Of a DNA stretch of 64,000 bases, positions 39,336 through 48,384 are shown piece by piece. Origin of the DNA: Litoribrevibacter albus (GTDB taxonomy: Bacteria > Pseudomonadota > Gammaproteobacteria > Pseudomonadales > Litoribrevibacteraceae). The stretch is from assembly GCF_030159995.1 (NCBI RefSeq), contig NZ_BSNM01000015.1, forward strand, positions 434,001 through 498,000, in the 5' to 3' direction. The notes under the pieces were generated by a model that was not told the DNA's origin, made no database searches, and saw only the letters and a list, made by a program, of their open reading frames with translations. The position numbers and the translations under genes are program-made. The number at the start of each line of letters is the position of its first letter. Position 1 is the first letter of the stretch.

Positions 39336-39478
39336 ATAGATGTTTACCAAACTTAACAGTATTTACAAAAATCAACAGAACTTTTTCAAACTTGTTTAGT
39401 CGGACAGCTTTTAATATAGTGCCAAGTTGATTGAACGCTTGTTTAATTAAAACGTTGTAGTTGCAGGTAAGTTATAAG

Positions 39479-40114
39479 ATGTCAAAAGCTACTGTAGGTC
39501 GTCCTTCAAATAATGAAGGTCACTCGTCTGTTCGTGAACGCTTGTTGAGTGCTGCCAAGAAGTGTTTCTTGGAAGAAAGTTATGAGAAGGTCTCGACCAG
39601 AAAAGTAGCAGCTCAGGCTGATACTAGCATCGCGATGATCCGATACTACTTTGGAAGCAAAGAAGGCTTGTATCAGGAGTTGATTCGTACCCAATTTGTT
39701 CCTATTTCCGAGCGAATTCAATCGTTACAGAGTTCTGACGATGTAACCAGCCTGGAGTCTTTCTTTAAGGTCTACTACGAAACGATGTTGCCTGATCATC
39801 AGTTTCCGATTCTGATAATGCGAACGCTGACAATGGGGCAGGGGCCAAGCCGGAAGTTTATTTTGGATCATGTGGTTGAGCCAATGAGGCGTTCGTTTCG
39901 TAAGCTGATTATAAAGCTGCAAGAGAAAGACAAAATCGATGCTACTTTGGATGCGGATATGATTGGAATAAATATGATCAGTCTGGCTGTGATGCCTATG
40001 CTGGCCAAGAATATTTTTGAGTATCAAATTGGCGAAACCTTAGGGATCGATTTCTACCTAAAGTTGGCAGAGCATAATGGTCGACTACTAAAAAGTGGAC
40101 TTCAAACTCTTTAG
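39479..40114 (+). CDS. TetR-family transcriptional regulator
   Basis: The 211-residue product has an N-terminal TetR helix-turn-helix (residues ~16-62): RERLLSAAKKCFLEESYEKVSTRKVA, then TSIAMIRYYFGSKEGLYQEL. The C-terminal ligand domain is not assignable to a ligand. ATG 39479 has AGGTAAG upstream; a longer TTG start at 39461 is unlikely. It is divergent from the exported protein gene and may control it. A 14-bp triplicated sequence lies over its stop. Confidence 0.9.
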   Translation: MSKATVGRPSNNEGHSSVRERLLSAAKKCFLEESYEKVSTRKVAAQADTSIAMIRYYFGSKEGLYQELIRTQFVPISERIQSLQSSDDVTSLESFFKVYYETMLPDHQFPILIMRTLTMGQGPSRKFILDHVVEPMRRSFRKLIIKLQEKDKIDATLDADMIGINMISLAVMPMLAKNIFEYQIGETLGIDFYLKLAEHNGRLLKSGLQTL

Positions 40115-40149
40115 AGTACTGACTTTAGAGTACCGACTTTAGAGTGACG
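40109..40149 (+). repeat. 14-bp repeat, three units, over the tetR stop
   Basis: CTTTAGAGTACTGA, CTTTAGAGTACCGA and CTTTAGAGTGACG follow one another. The stop codon TAG (40112-40114) lies in the first unit. Confidence 0.85.
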
Positions 40150-40178
40150 TTTTCAGAAAAAGGATGTTGCTTGGGTTT

Positions 40179-41654
40179 TTATTCTGTTGAACTATCCTTC
40201 AGAGTTTTTTCGAGCACGTTACAGACATGCTTGAGTACTTCAATGCGGGCGTAATGTTTACTGTTGGAGGGGATGAGTCGCCACGGGGCGTAACTTGTTG
40301 ATGTCTTGTCGATCATATCGTTGATGGTAATTTCATAGTCTGTCCACTTTTCCCGGTTGCGATAGTCTTCTTCGGTAATTTTGTGGTGCTTGTATGGAAT
40401 GGTCTCTCGTTCCTTGAAACGCTCCAGTTGTTCTTCCTTGTCAATGTGAAGCCAGAATTTGATGACGGGAATGCCTTTGTCGTGCAGTTGTCGTTCAAAG
40501 TCGTTTATCTCGTCATAAGCGCTTTGCCATTCATTGTCGCTGGCAAAACCTTCCACTCGTTCAACCAAGACTCGACCGTACCAACTTCGGTCAAAAATAC
40601 TCATTCGGCCAGCTCTTGGTATTTTTCGCCAGAATCGCCAGAGGTAATGGTGTGCAGATTCTTCATCGGTTGGGGCGGCAACAGGAATCACACGATAAAA
40701 GCCTGCATCGATTGATGAGGTCAGACGGCGAATACAACCTCCTTTGCCAGCGGCGTCCCAACCTTCAAAGACGATGACACAGGATTTATCCATTTCCTGA
40801 AATTGATAAATCAGATGGCTGGCTTTGTGTTGCCAGTATTTAAGCTCGTGCTTATAAGTCTTTTTGTCCAAGTGCTTTGAAAGGTCGATCGTATCAAGGT
40901 GATTCTTTTGAGAGGTTGTTTCGTGTTGCCTGCCTGTCTTGCTATCTTCATTTGGCTGTACGTTATCGGTGGCTGATCTATTCAATCGAGCACGGATTTT
41001 TTCAGCGATAAGTTTTCCAACGTGCAAATTACGCTGATACAGATCTGATGATTCAATTATGTGCCAGGAGCTTGAATCGCTGTCTGTGTCCTTTAAGGTT
41101 TTTTGAATGACCGTTTTTGCTCGATCAAAATCACTGTAGATGAGCTGATCCTTTTGATGGATTTGCCATACCTTATGAAGGTATTTACGTTCGATCTTTA
41201 AACGATGTTTTAACTCTTCTTCTGGAAGGTGAAGCCAGATTTTGATGATTAACATCCCGCGAGCAGTTAATGTGGCTTCAAACGCGTTACTGTACTCAAT
41301 TCTTTTAGTAAATTGTTTTTCATCGATCTGATCGATCAAATACTCAATGATGCTGTAGGACGTCCAATCTCTAAGGCATAAGCCAATTACGCCGTTTTGT
41401 GGTAAATCCTTCCAGTAACGCCACATGAAGGGTTTCTGTTGCTCTTCTTCTGTTGGAAGGCCGTAGGCGTTGGCTTGAAGGAAACGAGAGTCCATCCATT
41501 CATGCAGTAAATTCAAGGTCTCGTGGCGGCCGGAACGATCATCACCACTTATGACGATCAGGACAGGGAAATCCGCATCTTTCAGCGCTATCTGCAGTTG
41601 GATTAACTCAGCTCTAAGCGCTTTAACCTGTTCTTTGTATTTACTCTTCTTCAT
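40179..41654 (-). CDS. polyphosphate:AMP phosphotransferase (two-domain PPK2 class II)
   Basis: This enzyme family makes ADP from AMP with polyphosphate as phosphate donor. The 491-residue product has two fused PPK2 domains. The C-terminal one (from about residue 270) is intact: EGWDAAGKGGCIRR P-loop, then WRKIPRAGRMSIFDRSWYGRVLVERV lid and Walker B region. In the N-terminal domain the P-loop is degenerate (SGDDRSGRHE, lacking the GK pair), as in known two-domain members where only the C-terminal half is catalytic. GGAAG precedes the ATG. Confidence 0.93.
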   Translation of the reverse strand: MKKSKYKEQVKALRAELIQLQIALKDADFPVLIVISGDDRSGRHETLNLLHEWMDSRFLQANAYGLPTEEEQQKPFMWRYWKDLPQNGVIGLCLRDWTSYSIIEYLIDQIDEKQFTKRIEYSNAFEATLTARGMLIIKIWLHLPEEELKHRLKIERKYLHKVWQIHQKDQLIYSDFDRAKTVIQKTLKDTDSDSSSWHIIESSDLYQRNLHVGKLIAEKIRARLNRSATDNVQPNEDSKTGRQHETTSQKNHLDTIDLSKHLDKKTYKHELKYWQHKASHLIYQFQEMDKSCVIVFEGWDAAGKGGCIRRLTSSIDAGFYRVIPVAAPTDEESAHHYLWRFWRKIPRAGRMSIFDRSWYGRVLVERVEGFASDNEWQSAYDEINDFERQLHDKGIPVIKFWLHIDKEEQLERFKERETIPYKHHKITEEDYRNREKWTDYEITINDMIDKTSTSYAPWRLIPSNSKHYARIEVLKHVCNVLEKTLKDSSTE

Positions 41655-41685
41655 GAAGTCGCTTCCAATGCCCTTCGTCTCTGGT

Positions 41686-41770
41686 GGTTATTCATTTTCG
41701 ATGGCTAGTCGTTTTTGTGGGTAGTCATTTTTAGTGGTCTGTTGTTTTTGATGGACAGCCATTTTTGATA
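41686..41770. repeat. 17-bp degenerate repeat, five units
   Basis: Five consecutive 17-bp units fit a consensus near GGTAGTCATTTTTGATG: for example GGCTAGTCGTTTTTGTG, GGTAGTCATTTTTAGTG and GACAGCCATTTTTGATA. It begins 31 bases upstream of the phosphotransferase start. The gene-free stretch 41655-41981 holds this repeat, a 33-bp duplication at 41851 and a hairpin at 41950, but no gene. Confidence 0.75.
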
Positions 41771-41850
41771 GTTAACTATTTGAGTCTACAACATTTGAAT
41801 CGCTTCATTCACCGAAAGACGGGCTGACGTATACATTAGGGAAGAGCGTC

Positions 41851-41916
41851 GGAGAGGTTAATTGAAAAAGAAAAGAGACAGGAGGAGAGGTTAATTGAAA
41901 AAGAAAAGAGACAGGA
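41851..41916. repeat. 33-bp perfect tandem duplication
   Basis: A 33-bp purine-rich unit beginning GGAGAGGTTAATTG is present twice without a visible mismatch (41851-41883 and 41884-41916). A third copy begins with GGAGAGG and then diverges. Confidence 0.92.
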
Positions 41917-41949
41917 GGAGAGGGAAATAACGGAATTCAGAGGCGGGAA

Positions 41950-41974
41950 GATGAACCAGCAATGCTGGTCCATC
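41950..41974 (-). terminator. hairpin downstream of the SulP gene
   Basis: GATGAACCAGC and GCTGGTCCATC pair around an AAT loop with one internal mismatch. It lies 7 bases past the sulP-type stop in the direction of transcription. The T-tract is poor. Confidence 0.5.
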
Positions 41975-41981
41975 TGAAGGC

Positions 41982-43514
41982 TTAAGCTAGTTTATCAGAC
42001 GCAACGTGGTAGTTAGGGTCTTCAACAACATTCACTTCAACCAAATCACCGGCTTTCTCAAGTAACTCCTTACATTCACCGCTTAGGTGACGTAAGTGAA
42101 GCGTTTTGCCAGCTTTGATGTAGCGTTCAGCCAAGGTATCCAGTGCTTCAATCCCTGAGTGATCTGATACTCTGGAGTGTTGGAAATCGATGATGACGTC
42201 ATCAGGGTCTTTCGATGGATCAAACAACTCCAGGAAGTTGGCAACAGAGCCAAAGAACAGAGGGCCGTGCAGCTTGTAAATACGGCTCGCACCTTTATCT
42301 TCAGCCACTACATTGATGTGTTTAGCGTGTTCCCATGCGAATACCAAAGCAGAAACGATAACACCCACGATGACGGCAATGGCTAAGTCGGTTGCAACTG
42401 TAACCCCAGAAACCAACACGAGTACAAAGGCGTCCTGTTTCGGGATCTTTTTCATGATGCGGAAGCTGGACCACTCGAAGGTGCCAATCACCACCATAAA
42501 CATTACGCCAACCAATGCGGCCACCGGAATCTGTTCAATCAAATCCGAGGCAACCAAAACATACAGCAATAGGAACACAGCTCCGGTGATTCCAGATAGG
42601 CGTCCACGGCCACCAGAGTTCACGTTGATCATACTCTGACCGATCATGGCACAACCGCCCATACCACCAAAGAAGCCGGTAGTAACGTTTGCAGCGCCCT
42701 GAGCAATACATTCTTTGTTGCTTCGGCCGCGAGTCTCTGTCAATTCATCAATCAGGCTTAACGTCAGTAGACTTTCAATCAGACCAATCGCTGCCAGAAT
42801 GAATGCGTATGGAAGAATGATGTACAAAGTCTCCAGATTCAAAGGAACCATCGGGATGTGGAATTCAGGAAGGCCACCGCCAATAGAAGCAACATCACCT
42901 ACCGTTTTGGTGTTCAAATCTAGACCGATCACGGCCAGAGAAACTACGATGATGGCAACAAGAGATGACGGAATAGCTGTCGTAAGCTTTGGAAGGAAAT
43001 GAATAATAAACATGGTCACAGCGATCAGACCGAGCATCATGTACAGCATGTTGCCTTCCATCCACTCTGCGGTGCCGGTTGTAGGATTCTCAATCTGGAA
43101 CTGACCTAGCTGTGCCAGGAAGATAACAATGGCCAAGCCATTTACGAAACCGAGCATCACAGGGTGGGGCACCATCCGAATAAATTTCCCCAGCTTAAAT
43201 ATCCCGGCCGAAATCTGAATGATGCCCATAAGAACAACAGTGGCAAACAGATATTCAACACCATGTTGACTCACTAATGACACCATTACAACCGCAAGTG
43301 CACCAGTTGCACCTGAGATCATGCCAGGGCGTCCACCAAAGACAGCAGTGATCAAACCAACGAAGAACGCAGCGTACAAACCTACAAGAGGTTCAACACC
43401 GGCTACAAATGCGAAAGCAACGGCTTCCGGAACGAGCGCAAGAGAAACGGTTAATCCTGAGAGGAAGTCGTTCTTTGCGTTAGCAGGAGTATATCTATTA
43501 ATCAGAGAGAACAT
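41982..43514 (-). CDS. SulP-family anion transporter with STAS domain
   Basis: The 510-residue product has the SulP layout: about 12 membrane segments in residues ~10-400, starting with the family signature region [32 protein letters not shown] (positions ~19-50), and a C-terminal cytoplasmic STAS domain (~435-500, [19 protein letters not shown]). Members carry sulfate, bicarbonate or other anions; the substrate cannot be told from sequence here. AAGGG precedes the ATG. A 432-bp gap separates it from the divergent aconitase gene. Confidence 0.92.
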   Translation of the reverse strand: MFSLINRYTPANAKNDFLSGLTVSLALVPEAVAFAFVAGVEPLVGLYAAFFVGLITAVFGGRPGMISGATGALAVVMVSLVSQHGVEYLFATVVLMGIIQISAGIFKLGKFIRMVPHPVMLGFVNGLAIVIFLAQLGQFQIENPTTGTAEWMEGNMLYMMLGLIAVTMFIIHFLPKLTTAIPSSLVAIIVVSLAVIGLDLNTKTVGDVASIGGGLPEFHIPMVPLNLETLYIILPYAFILAAIGLIESLLTLSLIDELTETRGRSNKECIAQGAANVTTGFFGGMGGCAMIGQSMINVNSGGRGRLSGITGAVFLLLYVLVASDLIEQIPVAALVGVMFMVVIGTFEWSSFRIMKKIPKQDAFVLVLVSGVTVATDLAIAVIVGVIVSALVFAWEHAKHINVVAEDKGASRIYKLHGPLFFGSVANFLELFDPSKDPDDVIIDFQHSRVSDHSGIEALDTLAERYIKAGKTLHLRHLSGECKELLEKAGDLVEVNVVEDPNYHVASDKLA

Positions 43515-43823
43515 TCTGTGCCCTTTTATCAGGTAACGAACTGAGGGGTATTCAGTGATGCCACTACCTGGTTATTCATTATGTAAGCAATCGCCGGATC
43601 TGAAGGATCGTGAAAAGTGCTTGGTTAAAAAACGGGCGGCATTCTATCAAATTTATCCCTTTGCAGACAGGGGGAAAAGAAAACCCAAAACAGTGCAATT
43701 TGGAAGTCACTAGATGTCCATGCACTTTCTTTGTACATTTTGACCCATATTCATGAAATGAATAGCGGATATAATCAAGATTTTCTGCATTTATAGCTAA
43801 AAATACCCAGGCTTGCCTTTAAT

Positions 43824-43846
43824 TTATAGGGGCTCCTAACCTATAA
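43824..43846. promoter_or_regulatory. inverted repeat at the aconitase promoter region
   Basis: TTATAGG, 9 bases, CCTATAA: a perfect 7-bp dyad whose right arm overlaps a good -10 hexamer TATAAT (43842-43847). It lies about 100 bases upstream of the 927-residue aconitase gene and could be an operator. The gene-free stretch 43515-43946 holds this dyad, the structured leader and the SulP promoter region. Confidence 0.45.
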
Positions 43847-43864
43847 TCCCGCCGATATTTTTGT

Positions 43865-43915
43865 AGGGGAGCCACGTGTGCCCCTGGCCAGTGACCGGAA
43901 AAACATAATGGTCAC
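43865..43915 (+). promoter_or_regulatory. structured 5' leader of the first aconitase gene
   Basis: Two hairpins follow the putative promoter: AGGGG (43865-43869) with CCCCT (43881-43885) enclosing the palindrome CACGTG, and GTGACC (43891-43896) with GGTCAC (43910-43915). GCCA (43871) can alternatively pair with TGGC (43885), which excludes the first stem. It could be a regulatory leader; no known riboswitch class is recognised. Confidence 0.4.
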
Positions 43916-43946
43916 GGAATAACTTGATATTGAGTGAGATGTTCAC

Positions 43947-46730
43947 ATGAGCTTGTATTCAGAATACCTAGCAGAGATTGAGGTTCGTAAAGCGGATCTT
44001 GGCCTAAACCCAAAACCAATCGATAGCGCGGAATTGCTATCTGAGATCATTGCCCAGATCAAAGACACTGGCAATGCTGAGCGCGAAGCGTCTCTAAACT
44101 TCTTCATCTACAACACGCTTCCAGGTACTACTCCTGCTGCTGGTGTTAAAGCTGAATTCCTAAAAGCCATCGTTTTGGGCGAAGAAAAAGTTGAAGAAAT
44201 CTCTCCTGAGTTTGCTCTAGAACAGCTTTCTCACATGAAAGGTGGTCCTTCTGTTAAGGTTCTTCTTGATATCGCTCTTTCTGACGATGCTCAAGCTAAA
44301 GCTGCAGGTGAAGTGCTTAAGTCTCAAGTATTCCTATACGATGCTGATACAACTCGTCTTGCTGATGCTTTCAAAGCAGGCAACGCCATCGCCAAAGACA
44401 TCCTAGAAAGCTACGCGAAGGCAGAGTTCTTCACTAAGCTTGACGATATCCCAGAGAAAATCGACGTTGTTACTTACATTGCAGCAGAAGGTGATATCTC
44501 TACTGACCTTCTTTCTCCTGGTAACCAATCTCACTCACGTGCTGACCGTGAACTACACGGCCTGTGCATGATCTCTCCAGAAGCTCAACAAGAAATCGTT
44601 GAACTAGGTAAGAAGCACCCTAACGCGAAAGTAATGCTTATCGCTGAAAAAGGTACTATGGGTGTTGGTTCTTCACGTATGTCTGGTGTGAACAACGTTG
44701 CACTTTGGGCTGGTGAAAAAACGTCTCCATATATTCCGTTCATCAACAACCGTCCTGTTGTTGCGGGTACTAACGGTATCGCACCGATCTTCCTAACTAC
44801 GGTTGGTGTAACGGGTGGTATTGGTCTAGACCTTAAAAACTGGGTACAGAAAAAAGACGAAAACGGCGAAATCGTTCGTGATGCAAACGGCGATGCAGTA
44901 CTAGAAGAAGCATACTCTGTTGCGACTGGTACTGTTCTAACCATCGATACTAAAGCTAAGAAGCTTTACAACGGCGACAAAGAACTTGTAGACGTTTCTT
45001 CTGCATTCACTCCACAAAAAGTGGAATTCATGAAAGCGGGCGGTTCTTACGCTGTAACGTTCGGTAAGAAAATCCAAACGTTTGCTGCTGAAACTCTAGG
45101 TATCGAAGCACCAGTTGTTTACGCTGCGTCTAAAGAAATTTCTAACGAAGGCCAAGGCCTAACAGCTGTTGAAAAGATCTTCAACCGTAATGCTGTTGGT
45201 GTTACTTCTAAGACTCCACTACACACGGGTTCTGACGTTCGCGTTAAAGTGAACATCGTAGGTTCTCAGGATACTACTGGTCCTATGACGTGTCAGGAAC
45301 TGGAAGCGATGGCTGCTTCTACTATTTCTCCAAGTGTTGATGGTGCTTTCCAATCTGGTTGTCACACAGCTTCTGTATGGGACAACAAAGCTAAGGCGAA
45401 CACGCCTAAGCTAATGGCATTCATGAACGCATTCGGCGTAATCACTGCACGTGACCCGAAAGGCGTTTACCACTCAATGACTGACGTAATCCACAAAGTA
45501 TTGAACGACATCACTGTGGATGACCGTGCAATCATCATTGGTGGTGACTCTCACACCCGTATGTCTAAAGGTGTAGCGTTCGGTGCTGACTCTGGTACGG
45601 TTGCAATCGCACTGGCTACTGGTGAAGCAGCAATGCCGATCCCTGAGTCTGTAAAAGTTACCTTTAAAGGTGCTATGAAGCCTCACATGGACTTCCGTGA
45701 CATCGTTCACGCGACTCAAGCTCAAATGCTTAAGAAGTTCAACGGCGAAAACGTTTTCCAAGGTCGTGTAATCGAAGTACAAATCGGTACTCTACTTGCT
45801 GACCAAGCGTTCACCTTCACTGACTGGACTGCAGAAATGAAAGCGAAAGCTTCTATCTGTATCTCTACTGACGAAACGCTAATCAAGTCTCTAGAACTTG
45901 CTAAGTCTCGTATCCAGATCATGATCAACAAAGGTATGGAAAACGAAGCTGGCATGCTACAAGGTCTTATCGACCTAGCTGACAAGCGTATCGCTGAAGT
46001 TAAATCTGGTGAAGCACCTGCGCTTGCTCCAGACGACAACGCTAAGTACTACGCTGAGCTTGTAGTTGATCTAGACGCTATCGACGAGCCAATGATCGCT
46101 GACCCGGATGTTAACAATGACGACATCTCTAAGCGTTACACGCACGATGTGATCCGTCCTACTTCTTACTACGATGGCCGTGAAGTTAACCTAGGCTTCG
46201 TTGGTTCTTGTATGGTTCACAAAGGCGACATGCAGATCATCGCTGCTATGCTTCGTAACCTTGAGAAGAACGGTCCTATCACGTTCAAAGCGCCTCTAGT
46301 TGTTGCTCCACCAACGTACAACATCGTTGATGAGCTAAAAGCAGAAGGCGACTGGGATATCCTAGCGAAATACGCTGGCTTCACTTTCGATGACGAGCAT
46401 CCAAAAGAAGCTGCACGTACTTCTTACGAAAACATCCTTTATCTAGAGCGCCCAGGATGTAACCTATGTATGGGTAACCAAGAGAAAGCTGCTCCTGGTG
46501 ACACTGTACTAGCAACATCTACTCGTTTGTTCCAAGGCCGTGTTGTAGAAGATACTGCTGAGAAGAAAGGTGAATCTCTACTAGGTTCTACGCCAATGGT
46601 TGTTCTTTCAACTATCCTTGGTCGTTTCCCAACTCTAGAAGAGTACAAAGCAGCGGTTGAAGGAATTAACCTAACTAGCTTCGCGCCACCTTCTGAAGAT
46701 CTAGCTGTACCAGTTAAAATCGTTGGCTAA
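43947..46730 (+). CDS. AcnB-type aconitate hydratase, long variant (927 aa)
   Basis: Aconitases isomerise citrate and isocitrate through a 4Fe-4S cluster. This product has the AcnB order (HEAT-like N-terminal domain, swivel domain, then the catalytic domains) and the cluster cysteines Cys755 (GSCMVHKGD) and Cys838/Cys841 (PGCNLCMGNQ). It is about 65 residues longer than the other AcnB here and diverges widely from it. From memory it is closer to the long AcnB of Bacteroidetes, which suggests transfer; a search is needed. Leucine codons are mostly CTA/CTT, unlike neighbouring genes, possibly from high expression. 2-methylisocitrate dehydratase activity is also possible. Confidence 0.93.
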   Translation: MSLYSEYLAEIEVRKADLGLNPKPIDSAELLSEIIAQIKDTGNAEREASLNFFIYNTLPGTTPAAGVKAEFLKAIVLGEEKVEEISPEFALEQLSHMKGGPSVKVLLDIALSDDAQAKAAGEVLKSQVFLYDADTTRLADAFKAGNAIAKDILESYAKAEFFTKLDDIPEKIDVVTYIAAEGDISTDLLSPGNQSHSRADRELHGLCMISPEAQQEIVELGKKHPNAKVMLIAEKGTMGVGSSRMSGVNNVALWAGEKTSPYIPFINNRPVVAGTNGIAPIFLTTVGVTGGIGLDLKNWVQKKDENGEIVRDANGDAVLEEAYSVATGTVLTIDTKAKKLYNGDKELVDVSSAFTPQKVEFMKAGGSYAVTFGKKIQTFAAETLGIEAPVVYAASKEISNEGQGLTAVEKIFNRNAVGVTSKTPLHTGSDVRVKVNIVGSQDTTGPMTCQELEAMAASTISPSVDGAFQSGCHTASVWDNKAKANTPKLMAFMNAFGVITARDPKGVYHSMTDVIHKVLNDITVDDRAIIIGGDSHTRMSKGVAFGADSGTVAIALATGEAAMPIPESVKVTFKGAMKPHMDFRDIVHATQAQMLKKFNGENVFQGRVIEVQIGTLLADQAFTFTDWTAEMKAKASICISTDETLIKSLELAKSRIQIMINKGMENEAGMLQGLIDLADKRIAEVKSGEAPALAPDDNAKYYAELVVDLDAIDEPMIADPDVNNDDISKRYTHDVIRPTSYYDGREVNLGFVGSCMVHKGDMQIIAAMLRNLEKNGPITFKAPLVVAPPTYNIVDELKAEGDWDILAKYAGFTFDDEHPKEAARTSYENILYLERPGCNLCMGNQEKAAPGDTVLATSTRLFQGRVVEDTAEKKGESLLGSTPMVVLSTILGRFPTLEEYKAAVEGINLTSFAPPSEDLAVPVKIVG

Positions 46731-46747
46731 GACGATTTGATTGGACA

Positions 46748-46783
46748 AGAGCCTTACTACTTCACTGCAAGTGGTGAGGCTCT
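46748..46783 (+). terminator. long hairpin after the first aconitase gene
   Basis: A 15-bp stem (AGAGCCTTACTACTT with AAGTGGTGAGGCTCT, two G-U pairs) closes a 6-base loop 18 bases after the stop. No T-run follows, so it may stabilise the mRNA end rather than terminate. Confidence 0.55.
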
Positions 46784-46934
46784 GATATAAAGGTTAGATT
46801 TTGAGGCTTTGAAAAGGGCTGATTCAGACGCACAAAAGATCAATGACGACAGAGCGGATTTAAGATTGGTTTAAATCAACTTATGTAGCTTACTGAACTG
46901 ATCGGCTTCTACTGAAAGCAAAATCTGACTGAAT

Positions 46935-46971
46935 AAAAAAACCGGCACTCGAAAGAGGCGCCGGTTTTTTT
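46935..46971 (+). terminator. rho-independent terminator, probably bidirectional
   Basis: AAAAAACCGGC and GCCGGTTTTTTT frame an inner CTC-GAAA-GAG helix. Runs of A before and T after allow termination in either direction. The gene-free stretch 46731-47095 holds this and the hairpin at 46748; nothing else is seen. Confidence 0.82.
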
Positions 46972-47095
46972 GTGGTTTCTGACAATGTTTATGGGTATTT
47001 CTTAGTAGGCTAAATGTTTTACTAATATGACGACTTGATACTAATCTCATTAATAATTTGGAAACTCAAGGCAATGATTTTAAAGGTTTAATAAT

Positions 47096-47839
47096 ATGAG
47101 TATGTGGCTGCTAGATAATAAAGAGTGGGTAAAATCTCGCAAAGAGCATTGGAAATCCATAAAACCAAAACTTGATATGTTGATCAATGTAGAGCGATCA
47201 CAGAAAAAGTTACTAAAGGAATATTATTTAACTGGAAATACTGATCAAGAGTTGTTTCAACAGATACAAGGTTATCCTTTGTTTCAGTTGTGGTTTGATC
47301 CTGATCAGAGTGAAGAGCATTGGAATACTATAAAGAATTCATCAAGAGCTCCACACTTTGAAAATGCTAGGAATATTTTTTGTCAAATAATAGTTGGGCT
47401 ATCGCATAAATATGCTCCTGATGGGAGTAGTTTTTTTGATGGTCTTGAGGAAAAGTTGCATAACTTTTTTGGCCTTCATCGATTAGATGTAATCGATTAT
47501 CCTGATTACAGCGAAAAACAGTTTAAACATTTAGCAAAAAAAAGTTTAAGAACTTGTAGAGGTTTAGGAAACTATCTGAATCTTAAAGATGAACCACACC
47601 CATATGATGTTACAAGATTGGACGCAGGTATGTGGCGGGACGCAATGGTCTTAGCCTTTGAAGAAGATTATGTGGGCCTAAAGCGTTTAGTTCAGTCTGT
47701 TGATAAGGTGCTTGCTGCCCCTTCTGGGCATCATGAATATATTGTAAGGCTTGCTGAAGAGCTTAACGGTTATTTTGATGATCCTGAGTTTTCAGATGAA
47801 GCTAAGAAAACAATTCAAAAATATCGTAAGAAGAAATGA
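47096..47839 (+). CDS. uncharacterised protein, AT-rich accessory gene
   Basis: I do not recognise the family of this 247-residue product. It is mostly helical, charged, with many aromatic residues (for example GYPLFQLWFDPDQ near residues 60-72) and a Lys-rich end; no signal peptide or membrane segment is visible. Base composition is clearly richer in A/T than the flanking aconitase genes, by eye. It is coupled to the next gene (3 bases apart). Its location between two aconitase genes, with a muramidase-inhibitor pair nearby, makes an immunity or defence role conceivable but unproven. AAAGG lies 9 bases before the ATG. Confidence 0.7.
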   Translation: MSMWLLDNKEWVKSRKEHWKSIKPKLDMLINVERSQKKLLKEYYLTGNTDQELFQQIQGYPLFQLWFDPDQSEEHWNTIKNSSRAPHFENARNIFCQIIVGLSHKYAPDGSSFFDGLEEKLHNFFGLHRLDVIDYPDYSEKQFKHLAKKSLRTCRGLGNYLNLKDEPHPYDVTRLDAGMWRDAMVLAFEEDYVGLKRLVQSVDKVLAAPSGHHEYIVRLAEELNGYFDDPEFSDEAKKTIQKYRKKK

Positions 47840-47842
47840 CGA

Positions 47843-48283
47843 ATGGAAACACATGCATTGATTCGGTTTGATTGCTCCTCTTCAGAAACTTTAAAGCGGG
47901 TTCACTACTATTTGGATAGTGACACGCGCCCATGCTTTGAAGAAGATGTGCCTGTGTCAGAGTTGCCAGTCTTTGAGACTATGGAGTTTGCGCCATCTCC
48001 CATCAAAATTATTAATGATGGTTTAGTGATTGACTCACTGTTCGAAAATGCAGAGTTTGAAGAATTGAATTCGATGATTAAAGCGCTTTCTAGATGGACT
48101 GATCATTGTTATCTGTTTTTTGCTGATGATGAAGAATATAAAGCCTACTTTGAATTAAAAGAAGGACAGCTGGTTGGTATATATTCACTAGGAGAAGACG
48201 ATATACTTGATGAGCATTTGCATGATCTTGATTGGGGACAGAGAGCTTTAGATAAAGTACTAGAGTCAATGAGTTCAGCGTAA
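47843..48283 (+). CDS. uncharacterised acidic protein, AT-rich accessory gene
   Basis: The 146-residue product is strongly acidic, with beta-alpha character (YLFFADDEEYKAYFEL near residues 92-107) and no signal peptide. I do not recognise it. Small acidic cytosolic proteins next to another unknown gene in accessory DNA are often immunity proteins or antitoxins; nothing here proves that. It shares the AT-rich composition of the preceding gene and is probably cotranscribed. Confidence 0.65.
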   Translation: METHALIRFDCSSSETLKRVHYYLDSDTRPCFEEDVPVSELPVFETMEFAPSPIKIINDGLVIDSLFENAEFEELNSMIKALSRWTDHCYLFFADDEEYKAYFELKEGQLVGIYSLGEDDILDEHLHDLDWGQRALDKVLESMSSA

Positions 48284-48384
48284 GTTGATTACTTCTTGCG
48301 CAATTTATTTCTATTGATTGTCATCCATTTCCTATACTGATCAGTATATACAGTCCCTTCAAACAATTTGAAATCTATCCCGAC

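Noticed and set aside
44585-44944. 119-residue frame antisense to the first aconitase gene
   Set aside because: Strongly conserved coding sequence on the sense strand explains it; long antisense frames are expected from its codon bias.
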